Shown here: positions 11,603 to 19,265 of the stretch, in pieces
How positions within the stretch are numbered: position 1 is the stretch's first letter
Layout of the letters: each line of letters begins with the position of its first letter
Assembly (NCBI RefSeq): GCF_044239695.1
Contig: NZ_JBIIAW010000050.1
Location: 1-21,881 of the forward strand
Source: Pseudolysinimonas_A sp044239695
Lineage (GTDB): Bacteria; Actinomycetota; Actinomycetes; Actinomycetales; Microbacteriaceae
Direction: 5' to 3'
Length of the DNA: 21,881 nucleotides
Translations under genes and position numbers: made by a program
The notes under the pieces: generated by a model
Told to the model about the DNA's origin: nothing
Seen by the model: the letters and a program-made list of their open reading frames with translations, nothing else
The model's database searches: none

Positions 11603-13807
11603 ATGCCCCAACGACGGAGTCTGCAGACCGGAACGCCCTGGGTCGAGTTGACGACCACTGCGGCCGACTGGAAGGCCGCCGATCCGGCGCTCCTCGCGAC
11701 GATGCTGGGGCAACTGCACCTCATCCGGGCCTTCGAGGAGACGGTGCTCGAGCTCGCCGCCGAGAGCCTCGTGCACGGGCCGGCGCACTCCAGCATCGGC
11801 CAGGAGGGCGGCGCGGTCGGTTCGATCGTCGGCCTGCGCTCGACGGATGCCGTCAACGGGTCGCACCGCGGACACCACCAGTTCCTCGCCAAGGCGATCA
11901 CGCACGTCTCGGGCGGCAGGCTCGATCTGGCGAACCTCGTGACCCCCGAGATCCGCACGGTGCTGCGCCGCACGCTCGCCGAGATCCTCGGTCTCGCCGA
12001 GGGCTACTGCCGGGGGCGCGGCGGCTCGATGCACCTCCAGTGGTTCGAGGCCGGGGCGCTCGGCACGAACGCGATCGTCGGGGGAGGGGCCGCGATGGCC
12101 GCGGGCAACGCGTGGGCGCAGAAGCACAGCGCGACCGCCGGTGACAGCGACCTGACGATCAACTTCTTCGGCGACGGCGCGAGCCAGATCGGCTCGGTGC
12201 TCGAGTCGATGAACCTCGCCGCGACGTGGAAGCTGCCCGTCGCGTTCTTCATCGAGAACAACATGTACGGCGTCTCCACCCACGTCTCGGAGATCACCGC
12301 CGACACCCGGCTGTCCGTGCGCGGGCAGGGCTTCGGCATCCCGGGCTGGCGCGTCGACGGCATGGACCCGCTCGCCGTGCACCTCGCGATGGAGGAGGCG
12401 GCCGAGCGGATGCGCGCGGGCGACGGTCCCGCGGTGATCGAGGCCGAGGTGTACCGGTTCTTCCACCAGAACGGCCCCTACCCGGGCAGCGCCTTCGGCT
12501 ACCGCACGAAGGACGAGGAGCAGACCTGGCGAGCCCGTGACCCGCTGGAGCGCGTCGCCGCCGAGATGACCAAGCTCAAGCTGCTCGACGCGGCGGCGGT
12601 GCTGGCGCTGCGCGAGACGGTGCAGGCGGTCATGGCCGAGGTTGCGGGCGAGCTCGTCGAGGCCGACCCCGACAACCCGGGCACGCGTCGCATCCGCCCC
12701 GAACTGTGGCCCGACCCCGGCTTCGTCGACGTGGGCATCCGCGGCGACGCCAGCGAGCTCGCGGGGCTTCCCGCGATGCCGGCGGGCGGTGCGACGACCG
12801 ACATCAAATTCGTGGATGCCGTCGCGGCCGTGATGGACCGGCGCATGGATCAGGACCCGCGCATCGTCGTGATGGGCGAGGACGTGCACCGGCTGAACGG
12901 CGGCACGAACGGCGCCACCAAGGGCCTGTGGAAGAAGTACGGGGCCGACACCCCCGGCGAGGGCCGGGTGTTGGGTACTCCCATCAGCGAGAACGCGTTC
13001 ACCGGCCTCGGCGGCGGGTTGGCGTTGGACGGCCGGTTCCGGCCCGTCGTGGAGTTCATGTATCCCGACTTCATGTGGGTCGCGGCCGATCAGGTGTTCA
13101 ACCAGATCGGCAAGGCGCGGCACATGTTCGGCGGCGACAACCCGGTGCCGCTCGTGCTGCGCACGAAGGTCGCGATGGGCTCGGGCTACGGGTCGCAGCA
13201 CCTCATGGACCCCGCGGGGATCTTCGCGACGGCACCCGGGTGGCGCATCGTCGCCCCGTCGTCGGCGGCGGACTACGTCGGGCTGATGAACGCCGCGCTC
13301 GCCCTGCAGGACCCGGTGCTGGTGATCGAGCACGTCGACCTCTACGGCACCGCCGACACGATCCCCGAGGGCGACCTCGACTACGTGATCCCGCCCGGCA
13401 CGGCCGCGATCCGCCGCGCCGGGTCGGATGTCACGGTGATCTCGTACCTGTCGATGGTCGCGCACTCGCTCGAGGCGATCGAGCAGACCGGGATCGACGG
13501 GGAGCTCATCGATCTGCGCTGGCTCGATCGAGCGTCGATCGACTGGGCGACGATCGAGGCGAGCGTGACGAAGACCAACGCGGTGCTGATCGTCGAACAG
13601 GGTGCGCAGGGCACCTCCTACGGCGGGTGGCTGGCGGATGAGATCCAGCGGAGGTTGTTCGACCACCTCGACCAGCCCGTGCAGCGGGTGACCGGCAGCG
13701 AGGCGAGTCCGAGCATCTCGAAGGTGCTGGAGCGCGCCGCGATCGCCCGGACCGAGGAGGTCGTCGCCGGCCTCGAGCGGGTGCGCGCCGGGATGGGCGG
13801 CCGCTGA
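11603..13807 (+). CDS. Fused E1 (alpha-beta) thiamine-diphosphate 2-oxoacid / acetoin-type dehydrogenase
   Basis: 734 aa from ATG 11603. The alpha-like half (about 30-360) carries the thiamine-diphosphate motif G190-D191-G192 through N219-N220 (FFGDGASQ, then FIENNMYGVST) and the SMHLQWFEAG-ALGTNAIVGGG segment. The beta-like half (about 397-734) starts TTDIKFVDAV and holds VVMGEDV, GTPISENAFTGLGGGLAL and YGSQHLMDP with a likely catalytic His. Most relatives are two separate chains; here they are one polypeptide. The product is the decarboxylase-dehydrogenase component that loads an acyl group onto lipoyl-E2. Similarity is to acetoin/branched-chain/pyruvate E1 of the heterotetramer class; the substrate is uncertain. 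The stop overlaps the E2 start (TGATG). No E3 gene is in the window. Likely repressed through the site at 11573-11584. Confidence 0.88.
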   Translation: MPQRRSLQTGTPWVELTTTAADWKAADPALLATMLGQLHLIRAFEETVLELAAESLVHGPAHSSIGQEGGAVGSIVGLRSTDAVNGSHRGHHQFLAKAITHVSGGRLDLANLVTPEIRTVLRRTLAEILGLAEGYCRGRGGSMHLQWFEAGALGTNAIVGGGAAMAAGNAWAQKHSATAGDSDLTINFFGDGASQIGSVLESMNLAATWKLPVAFFIENNMYGVSTHVSEITADTRLSVRGQGFGIPGWRVDGMDPLAVHLAMEEAAERMRAGDGPAVIEAEVYRFFHQNGPYPGSAFGYRTKDEEQTWRARDPLERVAAEMTKLKLLDAAAVLALRETVQAVMAEVAGELVEADPDNPGTRRIRPELWPDPGFVDVGIRGDASELAGLPAMPAGGATTDIKFVDAVAAVMDRRMDQDPRIVVMGEDVHRLNGGTNGATKGLWKKYGADTPGEGRVLGTPISENAFTGLGGGLALDGRFRPVVEFMYPDFMWVAADQVFNQIGKARHMFGGDNPVPLVLRTKVAMGSGYGSQHLMDPAGIFATAPGWRIVAPSSAADYVGLMNAALALQDPVLVIEHVDLYGTADTIPEGDLDYVIPPGTAAIRRAGSDVTVISYLSMVAHSLEAIEQTGIDGELIDLRWLDRASIDWATIEASVTKTNAVLIVEQGAQGTSYGGWLADEIQRRLFDHLDQPVQRVTGSEASPSISKVLERAAIARTEEVVAGLERVRAGMGGR

Positions 13808-15099
13808 TGGCGAGCGTGGTGCGGATGCCGGCCGCTCTCGCCGGCGTGACCGAAGCCGCCATCCAGACCTGGGTCGCGCAGCCCGGGCAACAGGTCGCCG
13901 TCGGCGACGTCCTCGCCGAGATCGAGACCGAGAAGGCCGTCGTCGAGTACGCGGCCGAGGTCGCCGGCACCGTCGGGCGCCTGCTCGTGCCCGAGGGCGA
14001 CACGATCGACGTCGGCGCGCCGATCGCCGTCATCCTCGAGGCGGGGGAGGGCGACGACGCGATCGCGCCCGCGCTCGCCGCCGCCGGTGCGCCGTCACCG
14101 ACCGTGGCCCAGTCCGCCACCGTCCCCGAACCCACCGCCGCGCCCGCGGCCCCCGAACCCGAGACCGCGCCGGCGACGACGCCCGCGGCTCCTCAGCAGC
14201 CCCCGGTGGAGGCGTCGGTGGCGTCGCCTCCGCCGGGGGTGCCCTCCGGGCGGCTCGTCGCGAGTCCGATCGTGCGCCGGCTCGCCCGCGAGCGGGGCCT
14301 CGACCTCTCCGGAGTGACCGGAACCGGACCCGGCGGGAGGATCGTGCGTCGTGACCTCGACGGCCTGACCGCCGCGGCCCCGACCCCGGCGACGCCGCCT
14401 GCCGCGGGCGCAGGACCGGCCACCGGCACGCCCGAGAAGCTCTCCGGAATGCGCAAGGCGATCGCGCGACGGCTCACCGAGAGCAAGACGACGGTGCCGC
14501 ACTTCTACGTCACCGCCCACTGCCGCGTCGACCGTCTCCTGGCGTTGCGCACCCAGGTGAACGAGGCCGCGCCTCGCAAGGTCAGCGTCAACGACTTCGT
14601 GCTCAAAGCCGTCGCGGGAGCCCTCGTCGAGGTGCCCGCCGCCAACGCGATCTGGGGCGGCGACCACATCCTGCGCTTCACCGGTGCCGACGTCGCGGTC
14701 GCGGTCGCCGTCGAGGGCGGGCTGCTCACGCCCGTGCTGCGCGGCGTCGACCGGATGTCGCTGCTCGAGGTCAGCCAGGTCGTCGCCGAACTCGCCGAGC
14801 GCGCCCGAGCCGGGCGTCTGCAGCAGCAGGAGCTGGAGGGCGGCAGCTTCTCGGTGTCGAACCTCGGCATGTACGGCGTCGACGAGTTCTCGGCCATCCT
14901 CAACCCGCCGCAGTCCGGCATCCTCGCGGTCGCCGCAGCCAAGCAGCAGCCCGTCGTCGACGACGGCGTGCTCGCCGTCGGCACCGTGATGACGGTGACG
15001 TTGTCGGCCGACCACCGCGTCGTCGACGGCGCCGTCGCGGCCGAATGGATGGCGGCGTTCGTGCGACGGATCGAGAATCCCGTCACCGCGCTGCTGTAG
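13807..15099 (+). CDS. E2 dihydrolipoamide acyltransferase of the 2-oxoacid / acetoin dehydrogenase complex
   Basis: 430 aa from ATG 13807, sharing one base with the E1 stop. The N-terminal lipoyl domain (1-80) has lipoyl lysine K43 in ETEKAVVEY. It is followed by a long Ala-Pro-rich linker (about 85-145), a peripheral-subunit-binding domain (about 151-189, SPIVRRLARERGLDLSGV then GTGPGGRIVRRDL) and the catalytic domain with H403 and D407 in the SADHRVVDG active site. A second Ala-Pro linker precedes the catalytic core. It transfers the acyl group made by E1 from the lipoyl arm to CoA and forms the complex core in the cytoplasm. E3 is presumably shared from a housekeeping complex. The acyl specificity cannot be read from sequence. 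Confidence 0.9.
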   Translation: MASVVRMPAALAGVTEAAIQTWVAQPGQQVAVGDVLAEIETEKAVVEYAAEVAGTVGRLLVPEGDTIDVGAPIAVILEAGEGDDAIAPALAAAGAPSPTVAQSATVPEPTAAPAAPEPETAPATTPAAPQQPPVEASVASPPPGVPSGRLVASPIVRRLARERGLDLSGVTGTGPGGRIVRRDLDGLTAAAPTPATPPAAGAGPATGTPEKLSGMRKAIARRLTESKTTVPHFYVTAHCRVDRLLALRTQVNEAAPRKVSVNDFVLKAVAGALVEVPAANAIWGGDHILRFTGADVAVAVAVEGGLLTPVLRGVDRMSLLEVSQVVAELAERARAGRLQQQELEGGSFSVSNLGMYGVDEFSAILNPPQSGILAVAAAKQQPVVDDGVLAVGTVMTVTLSADHRVVDGAVAAEWMAAFVRRIENPVTALL

Positions 15100-15117
15100 A
15101 TCTGCCAGCCTGGGCGC

Positions 15118-16059
15118 ATGGACGATCGCCTGACCCTGCGGTTCCTCGCCGCGCCGCAGGACGCGACCGTGGGGGGTGACATCGTCGCCGCCGGCAGCGT
15201 GCTCGAGTGGATCGACAAGGCGGGCTACGCGTGCGCCGTCGGCTGGAGCGGCGGGTACTGCGTCACCGCGTACGTCGGCAACGTGCACTTCAGCCGCCCG
15301 ATCGCGCCAGGTGACCTCATCGAGGCGCATGCGCGCATCATCCACACCGGCCGGTCGAGCATGCAGGTGCTCGTCGTGATCGACGCCGCGGACGTCGAGA
15401 CCCGTGAGTACGCGCGCGCCACCCACTGCCTGCTGGTCTTCGTGGCGGTCGACGGTGAGGGCAGGCCCCGCGAGGTGCCCGCCTGGGCGCCGCGCACCGA
15501 CGACGAGCGCGCGTTGCACGAGAACGCCGAGGAGCGGCTGGAGGCGCGGCGCCAGATCCGCGATGCGATGCTCGCGCAGCAGTACACGGATGCGGGCACC
15601 ACGCCGCGCACGACGTTCCGGTTCCTGGCTGCCCCCGCCGTCGTCAACTGGGGCGGGAACGCCCACGGCGGCACCGTGATGCGCTGGATCGAGGAGACCG
15701 CGTTCGCCTGCGCCGCGAGCTGGTCGTCGGACCGCGCGGTCGCGGTCTACTCGGGCGGGATCCACTTCTTCCGGCCGATCCGGATCGGGCACCTCGTCGA
15801 ACTCGACGCCCGACTCATCCACACCGGGCCGCACAGCCTGCATGTCGCAGTGCACGTGCGGTCGGCACCGCCCACCGACCCGGGCGCGATGGCGGCGACG
15901 ACCCAGTGCATGTCGGTGTTCGTCGACCGCGGCGACGACGGACGAGCCGCCCCGGTTCGCCCGCTCGTGCTGCGCAGCGACGAGGACCGGCGGTTGGATG
16001 CCCACGCGCTCGACCTCATCGAGGCGCGGGCACGGCTCGCTCCGCTCGTCCTCGACTGA
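15118..16059 (+). CDS. Acyl-CoA thioesterase with tandem hotdog domains (YciA/Acot-like)
   Basis: 313 aa from ATG 15118, 18 bp after E2. Two hotdog repeats are clear: residues 6-130 (LRFLAAP, then GSVLEWIDKAGYACAVGWS, VHFSRPIAPGDLIEAHARIIHTG) and residues 162-300 (FRFLAAP, then GTVMRWIEETAFACAASWS, IHFFRPIRIGHLVELDARLIHTG). The parallel motifs show an internal duplication. The second repeat keeps the N-A-H-G-G catalytic-type segment; the first has GGDIVAAG in its place but keeps the Asp (WIDK) that the second replaces with Glu (WIEE). A composite active site at the pseudo-dimer interface is plausible. Likely role: hydrolysis of the acyl-CoA made by E1/E2, or of a pathway CoA ester. No good Shine-Dalgarno is present; it may be translated by coupling or from a CAGCCT-driven leaderless start. 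Confidence 0.83.
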   Translation: MDDRLTLRFLAAPQDATVGGDIVAAGSVLEWIDKAGYACAVGWSGGYCVTAYVGNVHFSRPIAPGDLIEAHARIIHTGRSSMQVLVVIDAADVETREYARATHCLLVFVAVDGEGRPREVPAWAPRTDDERALHENAEERLEARRQIRDAMLAQQYTDAGTTPRTTFRFLAAPAVVNWGGNAHGGTVMRWIEETAFACAASWSSDRAVAVYSGGIHFFRPIRIGHLVELDARLIHTGPHSLHVAVHVRSAPPTDPGAMAATTQCMSVFVDRGDDGRAAPVRPLVLRSDEDRRLDAHALDLIEARARLAPLVLD

Positions 16060-16080
16060 GTCCTCGCCCGAGCTGCTGGC

Positions 16081-16473
16081 TCAGACGCCCCAGCCCGCCG
16101 GTGGGGTGCGGCGGCCCTCGCCGAAGTGCCAGTACTCGCGCAGCTCGCGGCACAGGCCGTTCTCGTCGAAAACGAGCCAGAACTCGCCGGCGAGTGTCAC
16201 TTCGACGCCGCCGTTGCGGAGGGTGACCCACCACTCGACGGCCGCCCGGTCGCCGACGGTGAGGGGGGTGCCGGAGCGGAACTCGATGTCCTCCTGGGTC
16301 GCCGTCACCCTGGCCCAGTAGTCGCGCACGCCGTCGCGGCCGACGAACGGTTCGGCGTAGGGCTCCTCGCGATAGCTGGCGTCCTCCGTGAACAGCGCGG
16401 CGGCGGCATCCGGGTCGCGCGTCTCCCACGCGACGCGGTATCCGTCGAGCCACTGGGTGGTCGTCATGCCCAT
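16081..16473 (-). CDS. SnoaL / NTF2-like family protein
   Basis: 130 aa from ATG 16473, preceded by AGGGAG with a 7-base gap; an internal ATG at 16467 is less well placed. The sequence TTTQWLDGYRVAWETRDPDAAAALFTEDASYREEPYAEPFVGRDGVRDYWARV is cone-fold NTF2-like, and the middle has the WWVTLRNGG beta-strands. Related proteins are hydroxynitrile-type isomerases, polyketide cyclases or accessory steroid-isomerase-like enzymes; many are uncharacterised. It converges on the thioesterase gene with 21 bp between stops and diverges from the ABC importer. An operator-like site, GTGTAGT-CGG-ACTGAAC, lies 21 bases before its start, so it probably belongs to the XRE-cupin regulon. Confidence 0.8.
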   Translation of the reverse strand: MGMTTTQWLDGYRVAWETRDPDAAAALFTEDASYREEPYAEPFVGRDGVRDYWARVTATQEDIEFRSGTPLTVGDRAAVEWWVTLRNGGVEVTLAGEFWLVFDENGLCRELREYWHFGEGRRTPPAGWGV

Positions 16474-16493
16474 GGTGGTGCTCCCTCGCACTA

Positions 16494-16510
16494 GTTCAGT
16501 CCGACTACAC
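16494..16510 (-). promoter_or_regulatory. Operator-like site GTGTAGT-CGG-ACTGAAC (SnoaL promoter)
   Basis: An inverted repeat with a 3-base centre; 5 of 7 positions pair. The first ten plus-strand bases (GTTCAGTCCG) are identical to 5704-5713 in the regulator leader. The orientation and distance to the start mirror the amidohydrolase and importer sites. Confidence 0.5.
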
Positions 16511-16608
16511 ATTGCCGGGTTGTCAGCGCGCGCGCAATCCTCGAGTTCGGTGGCAACTGACACACTTGCGCTCCCAGGAAACAATTGCGCCTCAATGCTC
16601 CCGAACAC

Positions 16609-16637
16609 TTCAGGCAAAGCGCACAGCCGTGTACAGT
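16609..16637 (+). promoter_or_regulatory. Promoter of the CUT2 importer operon
   Basis: TACAGT (16632-16637) is a plausible -10 with TTCAGG (16609-16614) 17 bases upstream as a weak -35. The leader to ATG 16708 is about 65 bases. The -10 overlaps the operator-like site at 16631-16647. Confidence 0.4.
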
Positions 16638-16647
16638 GCCACTGAAA
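16631..16647 (+). promoter_or_regulatory. Operator-like site GTACAGT-GCC-ACTGAAA (importer promoter)
   Basis: An inverted repeat with a 3-base centre, 5 of 7 positions pairing. It covers the -10 and predicted transcription start of the substrate-binding protein gene, as the 2060-2076 site does for the amidohydrolase. The last base departs from ACTGAAC. Confidence 0.5.
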
Positions 16648-16707
16648 GGCAACCTCCCGACCGAAGCGGATCGGGGGTTCCGGCCCGATTTCAAAGGAGA
16701 AGTCAGC

Positions 16708-17736
16708 ATGAGGCATTCACGTTCCGCGGCGATCAGCCGCTTCGCCCTCGTGGCGGGAGTCGCCACCGCGGCCCTCGCACTCGCGGGCTGCCAGGCTCCG
16801 GCCGAGAGCGGCGGCGGTGAGGAGGAGACCCTCCAGATCGCCTACATCTCGTTCGCCGTCGCCAACACCTACGACGAGCCGATGCTCGCCGAGGCGCAGC
16901 GCGTCGCCGACGAGAACAACGCCGAGCTCACCGTCTTCGACGGCAACCTCGACCCGAGCCTCCAGGCCACGCTGATCCAGGACGTCGTCGCGTCGGGCCA
17001 GTACGACGGAATGATCGTGCAGCCGATCTACGGCCCGGCGATCCTCGACGCGGTACAGGGCGCGCTCGACGCGGGCATCACCGTGGTGAACATCGACCAG
17101 ATCCTGGGCGACGACTTCACGAGCGGCGCGACCCAGCTCGAGGGGCTGTCGGCGAACGTCGTGTTCGTCGGCTCGATCCTCGGCCAGAAGTTCGGTGAGC
17201 AGGCCGTCGAGGCGTGTGCGTCGAAGAACCTCGACCCGTGCAACGTCGCCTACCTCCACGACCTCAAGACCTCCGCGGTGAGCATCGCGCTGTGGGATGC
17301 CTTCAACGAGGTCACCGCGGGAACCCCGGTGACGGTCGTCGCCGAGGGCGAGACCTTCTGGAACCCGGCTGCGGCCCAGACCGCCGTCGCCGACATCCTG
17401 ACCGCCAACCCGGACATCGACGCGATCGTCACGTCGGACCAGGGCCTCCAGGGTGCCGCGCTCGCGATCGAGGCCGCCGGGATGTCGATGAGCGACTTCC
17501 TGCTCGTCGGCTACGGAGGATCGGTGTGGGGTCAGGAGCACGTCGCCGACGGCAGCGTGTTCTCCGACGTGCTGATGGCTCCCGCCACGACGGGCCGCCT
17601 GGGCATGGAGGCGCTCATCGACGCGCTGCGCAACGGCAACGACCACGGCGACGTCGACCCGTTCGCGGACTTCCCGAACAACGGCGTCATCACGCAGGAC
17701 ACGGCCGACCAGTTCACCGGCGAGTGGGCCGGATAA
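16708..17736 (+). CDS. CUT2-type ABC importer, lipoprotein substrate-binding protein (RbsB-like)
   Basis: 342 aa from ATG 16708, with a strong AAAGGAGA seven bases upstream. Residues 1-28 are a lipoprotein signal peptide: basic start MRHSRS, a hydrophobic core, and lipobox LAGC with lipidated C28. The mature part is a type-1 periplasmic-binding fold: IAYISFAVANTYDEPMLAEA, VASGQYDGMIVQPI, NPDIDAIVTSDQGLQGAALA and a final segment DVDPFADFPNNG. This matches sugar-binding proteins of the Rbs/Xyl type that catch pentoses, polyols or similar molecules outside the membrane. C170 and C178 lie close together in the mature protein and could form a disulfide. Two bp separate it from the ATPase gene. Substrate unknown; the linked catabolic genes suggest a non-standard one. 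Confidence 0.9.
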   Translation: MRHSRSAAISRFALVAGVATAALALAGCQAPAESGGGEEETLQIAYISFAVANTYDEPMLAEAQRVADENNAELTVFDGNLDPSLQATLIQDVVASGQYDGMIVQPIYGPAILDAVQGALDAGITVVNIDQILGDDFTSGATQLEGLSANVVFVGSILGQKFGEQAVEACASKNLDPCNVAYLHDLKTSAVSIALWDAFNEVTAGTPVTVVAEGETFWNPAAAQTAVADILTANPDIDAIVTSDQGLQGAALAIEAAGMSMSDFLLVGYGGSVWGQEHVADGSVFSDVLMAPATTGRLGMEALIDALRNGNDHGDVDPFADFPNNGVITQDTADQFTGEWAG

Positions 17737-17738
17737 CA

Positions 17739-19265
17739 GTGCCGACTGATTCGGTCGCCGGCACCCCGCAGCTCCTCATCGAGCTGCGGGGTGTCGGCAA
17801 GTCCTTCGGCGGCCTGCCGGTCCTGACCGACATCGATCTGCGTCTCGAGCCGGGCTCGGTGCACGCCCTGGTCGGTGAGAACGGGGCGGGCAAGTCGACG
17901 CTCAGCAAGATCATCGCCGGGATCTACAGCGCCGACACCGGCGCCCTCCTGGTGGACGGGGAGGAGACGAGCTTCGGGACCCCGCGCGAGGCCCTCGACC
18001 GCGGGATCGCCGCGATCGCCCAGGAACTCGCCCTCGTGCCCGGGCTCTCCGTCGCCGAGAACGTCTTCCTCGGACGCGAGCCGCGCACCCTGGGGTGGGT
18101 GAACCGCCGCAAGCTCCGCAAGGCGTACCTCGCGCTGGCGCAACGCACCGGATTCACCCTCGACCCGGACACCCTCGTCGGCGCGCTACGGACCGCCGAC
18201 CAGCAGAAGGTCGAGATCCTCCGCGCCCTCGCGCGCGGGGCCTCGCTCATCATCATGGATGAGCCGACCGCCGCGCTCTCCGCGCACGACACCGAGCTGC
18301 TGCACGGCGTCGTGCGCCAGCTGGCCGCGTCCGGGCACACGGTTCTGCTGATCTCGCACTTCCTGGCGGAGGTGCTCGAGCTGTGCGATACCGTCACGAT
18401 CCTCCGCGACGGACACCTGATCCGCACGGCACCGGCCGCGCAGGAGACCGAGGCCACCCTGATCGAGGGGATGCTCGGCCGCACACTCGGCTCGGTCTTC
18501 CCGCCGAAGCCTCCGGCGCCGACGGGCGGCGACGACGTGCTCACCGTGCGCGATCTCGTCGCTCCCGGGGTCAACGGCGTCTCGCTGTCGATCAAGCCCG
18601 GCGAGATCGTCGGGCTCGCCGGACTGGTCGGAGCCGGACGCAGCGAGATCGCGCACGCCGTGTACGGCGCGGTGCGTCGCTACGGCGGCCGCGTCGAGGT
18701 GTCGGGGGTCGAATGCGGGCCCACCGTGCCCGCGGCGCTGAGCCAGGGGATCTTCCTGATCCCCGAGTCGCGCAAGGAGCAGGGACTCGTGCTCGGTCGG
18801 CCGATCCGGCAGAACGTCACCCTCTCCAACCTCGGCGAACTCGCGCCCGGCGGCTGGGTGCGCACCGCGCGCGAGCGTCGCCAGGCCCGGGAGATCCTGA
18901 CGCGGGTGACCGTCGCGGGCGACGACCGCCGGAACGTCGCGGCCCTGTCGGGCGGCAACCAGCAGAAGGTGCTGTTCGCGCGCGCACTCCAGCGCCCCCG
19001 CAAGGTACTCATCGCCGACGAGCCCACCCGGGGCGTCGACGTCGGGTCGCGGCGCGCGATCTACGACCTCATCGTCGAGCAGGCCGCCCAGGGCATCGGC
19101 GTCCTGGTCATCTCCTCCGACGTCGAGGAGGTGCTCGGCCTCGCGCATCGCATCCTCGTGGTGCGCGGCGGGCGGATCGTGGGCGAGTTCGCCGGCGACG
19201 AGATGACCGAAGAGAACATCATCACCGCGGCCTTCGCGGACCCCATCACGAACGAGGACGCATGA
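17739..19265 (+). CDS. CUT2-type ABC importer, duplicated ATP-binding protein (RbsA/XylG-like)
   Basis: 508 aa from GTG 17739, two bases after the binding-protein stop; no strong Shine-Dalgarno, so coupling is likely. Two nucleotide-binding domains are joined. The first has Walker A G46-E-N-G-A-G-K52-S-T, a signature region LRTADQQKVEI and Walker B LIIMDEPT. The second has a degenerate Walker A (GLVGAGRS, residues 295-302, Arg for Lys), the signature LSGGNQQKV and IADEPTRGVDVG. A degenerate second P-loop is normal for this family. The first signature lacks the usual LS start (LR instead), so the active sites are uneven. It powers the permease at 19262-20278, whose start overlaps this stop (ATGA). 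Confidence 0.9.
   Translation: MPTDSVAGTPQLLIELRGVGKSFGGLPVLTDIDLRLEPGSVHALVGENGAGKSTLSKIIAGIYSADTGALLVDGEETSFGTPREALDRGIAAIAQELALVPGLSVAENVFLGREPRTLGWVNRRKLRKAYLALAQRTGFTLDPDTLVGALRTADQQKVEILRALARGASLIIMDEPTAALSAHDTELLHGVVRQLAASGHTVLLISHFLAEVLELCDTVTILRDGHLIRTAPAAQETEATLIEGMLGRTLGSVFPPKPPAPTGGDDVLTVRDLVAPGVNGVSLSIKPGEIVGLAGLVGAGRSEIAHAVYGAVRRYGGRVEVSGVECGPTVPAALSQGIFLIPESRKEQGLVLGRPIRQNVTLSNLGELAPGGWVRTARERRQAREILTRVTVAGDDRRNVAALSGGNQQKVLFARALQRPRKVLIADEPTRGVDVGSRRAIYDLIVEQAAQGIGVLVISSDVEEVLGLAHRILVVRGGRIVGEFAGDEMTEENIITAAFADPITNEDA

Noticed and set aside
11510..13666. A very long open frame on the minus strand, continuous with the VOC gene and antisense to E1
   Set aside because: The composition is Arg/His/Asp-rich low-complexity typical of an antisense shadow in high-GC DNA. 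The plus strand carries clear E1 motifs, and the VOC domain begins right at ATG 11509.
11603..13807. Assigning the gene name acoA/acoB or bkdA to the fused E1
   Set aside because: The motifs are shared by several E1 classes, and no acetoin-specific or branched-chain-specific residue could be recognised by eye.
13807..14400. Ala-Pro repeats in E2 as a coding tandem repeat of special interest
   Set aside because: Flexible Ala-Pro linkers between lipoyl, binding and catalytic domains are normal for E2 proteins.
14095..16005. Long minus-strand open frame opposite E2 and the thioesterase
   Set aside because: No recognisable domain and shadow-like composition; both plus-strand genes have conserved catalytic motifs.
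18600..18644. Degenerate second P-loop in the RbsA-like ATPase as a broken gene
   Set aside because: Loss of the Lys in the second Walker A is a normal feature of the RbsA/XylG family.
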